Assembly: GCA_036250195.1 (NCBI GenBank)
Contig: JAVHZZ010000004.1
Location: 141,435,729-141,499,728 of the forward strand
DNA: 64,000 nucleotides
Source: Mixophyes australis
Taxonomy: Eukaryota > Chordata > Amphibia > Anura > Limnodynastidae
Direction: 5' to 3'
Below, piece by piece: positions 60,669 to 64,000 of this stretch. Position numbers and translations under genes: made by a program. Numbering within the stretch: position 1 is the first letter of the stretch; every line of letters begins with the position of its first letter. The notes beneath the pieces are model-generated. The model was not told where the DNA came from. It saw only the letters and a program-made list of their open reading frames with translations, and searched no databases.

Positions 60669-61309
60669 GGGCTAGATTTACTATCAGGCGTGATGCATGG
60701 CGGCTTCAAGCGGTTTTCCGGCGGGTTTGCATTGCAAACAGCCGGATTTACTAATGGGCGCATTTCAGCTTCAATTTGAAGCCACCGGCGATGTAACGGC
60801 GGGATGTAATGCTCAAAGCCGCCGGCGGCTTTGAATAGAACATGGCGCTTTTGCTTTAAATGACGGCGCTTTCGTGTAAAGGCAGTTTTTTTGAAAATTA
60901 CACCTGTCTCCTGGCCTGTTACTATTGGCTATTTTCAAACTCAGGAGATATGACATCACAAGCCCTATATAAACCACTGGCCTGACACTTTTTTTCTCTG
61001 ATAGGGTTTAGAGGAGTTTTGTGAGAGGAGTTTGGAGGATAGTGGTTTGGTGAGAGTTGGTGAGAGTTGGAGTTTGGTGGATTGGTGGAGCGATATCTGA
61101 TTGAAGTGTGAGTAGTCCTGTGGTTTTTTCCTGTTTTGTACATTTATTTTCTCATTTATTTTCTGTCTTGTATTTTTTGTATTTGACTTGTCCTTTGTCT
61201 GTGTTACTTGTGTGTGACTGTGTGGAGAGTGTGTCTGTAGGTAGTGTAGTTTGTTCTTTGTGTTTGTAAGTCCTTCAGTGTTTTGTGTTTTTCTGTCTTC
61301 TGGGTAAAA

Positions 61310-63082
61310 ATGTCCAGAGATAGGAGGGGAGAACAGGCCGAGGAGAGGGAGATGGAGGTTGAGGGGTCAGAGGAGGGAGAGGTTGAGGAGACAGGACAGG
61401 GCAGGAAGACCAAGACAGGGAGGAATGTGCGCTTCTCACATGATGAGAATTGTGTGTTGGTGCACAACATCATTCCCTGCTACGAGGTCATCCTAGGGAA
61501 CCTGGCAGCCCGGACTCCTCTAAGGCGGCGTCACCAACTGTGTGGGAGAGTCTGTGAGGCCGTGAACGCGGTAGGCCCACTGAAGCGGACAGTGGCGCAC
61601 TGCCGCAAGCGCTTCTCTGATATTAAGAGGAGGTTTAAAGAGAAGATGGCCCAGGAAAGGAGGTCTACAAGGCGCACGGGTGGTGGCCCCCCACTTCGTA
61701 TGGAGTACACCACATACGAGGAGGAGCTGCGCCAGATAATGCCGGCTGAAATTGTAGAGGGCATAAATGTGCAGGACACAGATTCGCCCTCTTTTGGCCA
61801 AGTAGTTGGTGAGTTATTTGTTTTTTTTACCCTAAAAGTTTTTTTAAAACTGCTTTTCTCTTTTTAAAACTGCTTTTCTCTTTTTAAAACTGCTTTTTTC
61901 TTTGCAAATGTTTTTTTTTATTTGTTTTGCATTTTTTTTAGTTTTTCAAAGTGTATTTTTGACTCTAATAGTCTGTAAAGGGTTTTTTTTCTCATACAAA
62001 AGAAAATAAAAAATTGCAAACACATTTTTGCAATAAACAGTATATTTGGAAATTGTTTTTTTCTGGAAATACATTGTATGCTTTTTCTAATACATCCAGA
62101 TTCTCCAGGACCGCAGGTAACTCCCAGTCCGAGGTCTACACCTCCACCTTCAATGAGAGATTCAGGCTCTGAAGAGCAAGCAGGTGCGTGGTCTCTGTTT
62201 GGGGAAGAAATAATGGAGTTAGATGTTTTTCTGTGCAAATGTTGGTGTTCAAGTTATATTTAGTGATTTTTATATGCTTTCCAATGAGAACATAGGGCTA
62301 GATTTACTAAACTGAGGGTTTGGAAACCTTGAGATGTTGCCTATAGCAACCTATCAGATTAAAATTTATTTTTTTTGGTACAGTTTCCAGAATTTAATTG
62401 ACAAACATGTTAGTTCCTATAAACTTACCTTGGTTATTTCACCACAGGAACCTCATCATCTCTGCAAGGCCAGCGCCAGTCTGCGCAGATGTCACCTTCT
62501 GACGACACACAGGAAGACACAGTCATTACTTTGGAGATGGTAGATGTCCCCGTGTCTATGCGCCAGGAAGAAGCAACTGCCCCTGCGGAACAGTCATCCG
62601 AGCAACAAGCTGCAGCTCCTCGGATGGATACAGGGCGAGAAATGGCCCAATCCATAGCAAATTTTCAGGCACAACAGTGTCAGTTTATGGACAGCCAAAC
62701 GAGACACATGTCACAAATTGCGGCCCATTTGAGGTGGCTACACTGCTCAAATAGTCAACTCCCTGCTGGAATCAACCGTCTGGCAACTGCTTTGGAATAA
62801 ACTATTGTGCAGCTGGCACAAATGACTGGGGCTGTGGAGGCCTTACATTCCACAGTACGTGAGGGGAATGCCAATGTCACCCGGCTGGCAGGGCAACTAC
62901 ATTCTGAACTTGTATGCCGTTTACCGGCACCTATGTCTTCAGCCACCACCAGTGCCGCTAGTACGCCTACCACATCTCTACAGAGTACTCCTCCAAGGAG
63001 AGGTGCTCGCACCAGGGGTGGGCGAGGGAGGGGAGAGAGTGGCACCAAGCATAGCGATATGCCTGCAAAAAGGCGTCGCTAG
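61310..63082 (+). pseudogene. MYB/SANT-like protein with one nonsense codon
   Basis: Three exons: 61310-61808, 62100-62183 and 62448-63082, 1218 nt or 405 codons, with GT-AG borders and matching phases. The start at 61310 (MSRDRRGEQ) is chosen over an in-frame Met 27 nt upstream because it follows the transcript-like leader and opens an acidic N-terminus. The MYB/SANT-like domain is NVRFSHDENCVLVHNIIPCY through HCRKRFSDIKRRFKEKM, followed by TGGGPP. The last exon has coiled-coil-like helices and a basic Arg/Gly-rich tail (RGARTRGGRGRGE, PAKRRR). An in-frame TAA at 62798-62800 cuts off about 93 residues. AATAAA follows at about 63158. The layout matches the plus-strand gene of the 15.7-kb element. 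A truncated protein with an intact MYB domain could still be made. Confidence 0.85.
62296..62400 (+). repeat. Possible MITE end in intron 2
   Basis: GGGCTAGATTTACTAAACTG at 62296 repeats the first 14 bases of the terminal repeat of the element that contains it. No matching right end was found, so it is a fragment or a separate family end. Confidence 0.4.
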
Positions 63083-63852
63083 CACAATGTTTCTTATTGC
63101 TTAATTTTTTGTCAAGTTTCTATAACCATTATATGTTATTATTTATTGTGTTCAGCAATAAATGCTGTTAAATTTCTATTGTGTCAGTCTTTCTTTTCTG
63201 CACATTAAACAAGAGTATACTGATTTTTTAACAACTTCAGGCAGAAAAAACATTTTTCACATGTGAATTGCATTAGCATTAAAATAAGGGTTAACTATGT
63301 AATGCAACAATTCCCATCCTAATTTCTTTGAGGCATCAGTATTCTAGTGGTTATTTGGAAAGTACAAAACAACTAGAAAAGGAAAGGTGAAATGAGACTT
63401 TACTATGCAATCATACTGGGTGAAAAAATAATGTAAAAAAAAAAACCAGTAGCCTGAAATTTCATGACACTTTGGCCATTTTCTATACACAGTCCTAATG
63501 GGTCATTGGACATGAAATAGGCCTTTCTCTTATGGTCTGATTGGCAAAATACCTGAAACAGCACACTGTTTGAACCATCACGCCGCTCACAAGCAACGCT
63601 TTCATTTTGGTCTTTTGAATGGCGGTTTTCCGGCGGCTTTATAAACCCCCTAATAGTAAATCCGGCTGTTTGTATGTTGAACATTGTTGAAACCGTCATG
63701 GCGCTTTATACAGAGGCGGGTTTGAAAACATCATTTCTGATCGTTTGGACGGCGGGTTTAGCCTTAGTAAATCCGGCGATGGCTAAACCGCCGCCAAACC
63801 CGCCGAAAGTCGGCGGTTTTACAAACACGCCTGATGGTAAATCTAGCCCTTA

Positions 63853-64000
63853 GTGTTTAAAGGGGTGAGGTAGAGAAATAGAAGGATTACTCTTGAAAGA
63901 CTAATTAACAATGGATCATTGGAGCATTCTCTGTTTTAGGCTGCAGTGACTCATGATAATTTGTTTGGCTGAGAATCATTATCCAAAAATGAAGTATGTA
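63853..64000 (+). other. Provirus resumes at right edge
   Basis: This is the right flank of the second Harbinger-type element, continuous with 60668 after removing one TTA. It is too short to assign to a retroviral domain. Confidence 0.4.

Larger units (their letters stand above)
60669..63849 (+). mobile_element. 3.2-kb Harbinger-type element with one MYB gene
   Basis: Terminal inverted repeats of 24 bp (GGGCTAGATTTACTATCAGG at the left) match with one mismatch. TTA is duplicated (60666-60668 and 63850-63852), a TWA target as in PIF/Harbinger. Subterminal regions are rich in CCGGCGG/CCGCCGG motifs at both ends. The single gene encodes a MYB/SANT-like protein, and the remaining sequence leaves no room for a typical transposase. 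It lies in the same provirus as the 15.7-kb element but has different termini. Confidence 0.9.

Overview
This window looks like vertebrate nuclear DNA packed with transposable elements, most likely from a frog or another amphibian. That assignment is an inference. It rests on the mix of element types (hAT, PIF/Harbinger-like, Penelope with a GIY-YIG domain, a chromodomain Ty3 element, L1- and CR1-like LINE fossils, tRNA-derived SINEs with a GATGATG tail, and a retrovirus-like provirus) and on two exons of a vertebrate CLK-family kinase. Almost every long open frame belongs to a mobile element. The only host gene seen is the kinase, on the minus strand.

Layout. 1-6.7 kb: a SINE, a 547-bp hAT MITE and a 5.1-kb ZBED-type hAT transposon (copy 1) with exact 8-bp target duplications. 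6.9-9.3 kb: an L1 fossil on the minus strand with a SINE tail inside it. 9.36-10.83 kb: a non-autonomous hAT element filled by a GGGGGACACA-type minisatellite. 11.1-15.5 kb: mostly featureless, with one CLK exon at 14.35-14.44 kb. 15.48-21.37 kb: a Ty3/gypsy chromovirus whose right end lies 5 bp from the splice donor of the neighbouring CLK exon (21.38-21.54 kb). 22-25.4 kb: LINE fossils. 26.26-35.45 kb: a second copy of the same hAT family on the minus strand, expanded by tandem arrays and by a nested hAT element that carries a 1.6-kb CACCATCACC-type minisatellite. 36.25-41.18 kb: a nearly intact Penelope-like element with a hammerhead-ribozyme motif.

41.18 kb to the right edge: the 5' part of a retrovirus-like provirus (LTR, a leader with 83-bp repeats, broken gag). 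It is split by two elements with Harbinger-type termini. The first is 15.7 kb (44457-60141), has perfect 41-bp terminal inverted repeats and a CTG duplication, and carries two intact, divergently oriented three-exon genes for MYB/SANT-like proteins. The second is 3.2 kb (60669-63849), has 24-bp terminal repeats and a TTA duplication, and carries a third three-exon MYB/SANT-like gene with one nonsense codon. I found no DDE transposase in either.

The most unusual material is this pair of protein-coding but apparently transposase-less elements, together with small MITEs that share the first element's terminal motif. Autonomous Harbinger elements normally encode a DDE transposase plus a MYB-like partner. 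These would have to be moved in trans, or they belong to a MYB-only class. Also notable are the Ty3 insertion that supplies part of a splice donor and the shared internal sequence of two otherwise different minisatellite-bearing hAT elements.
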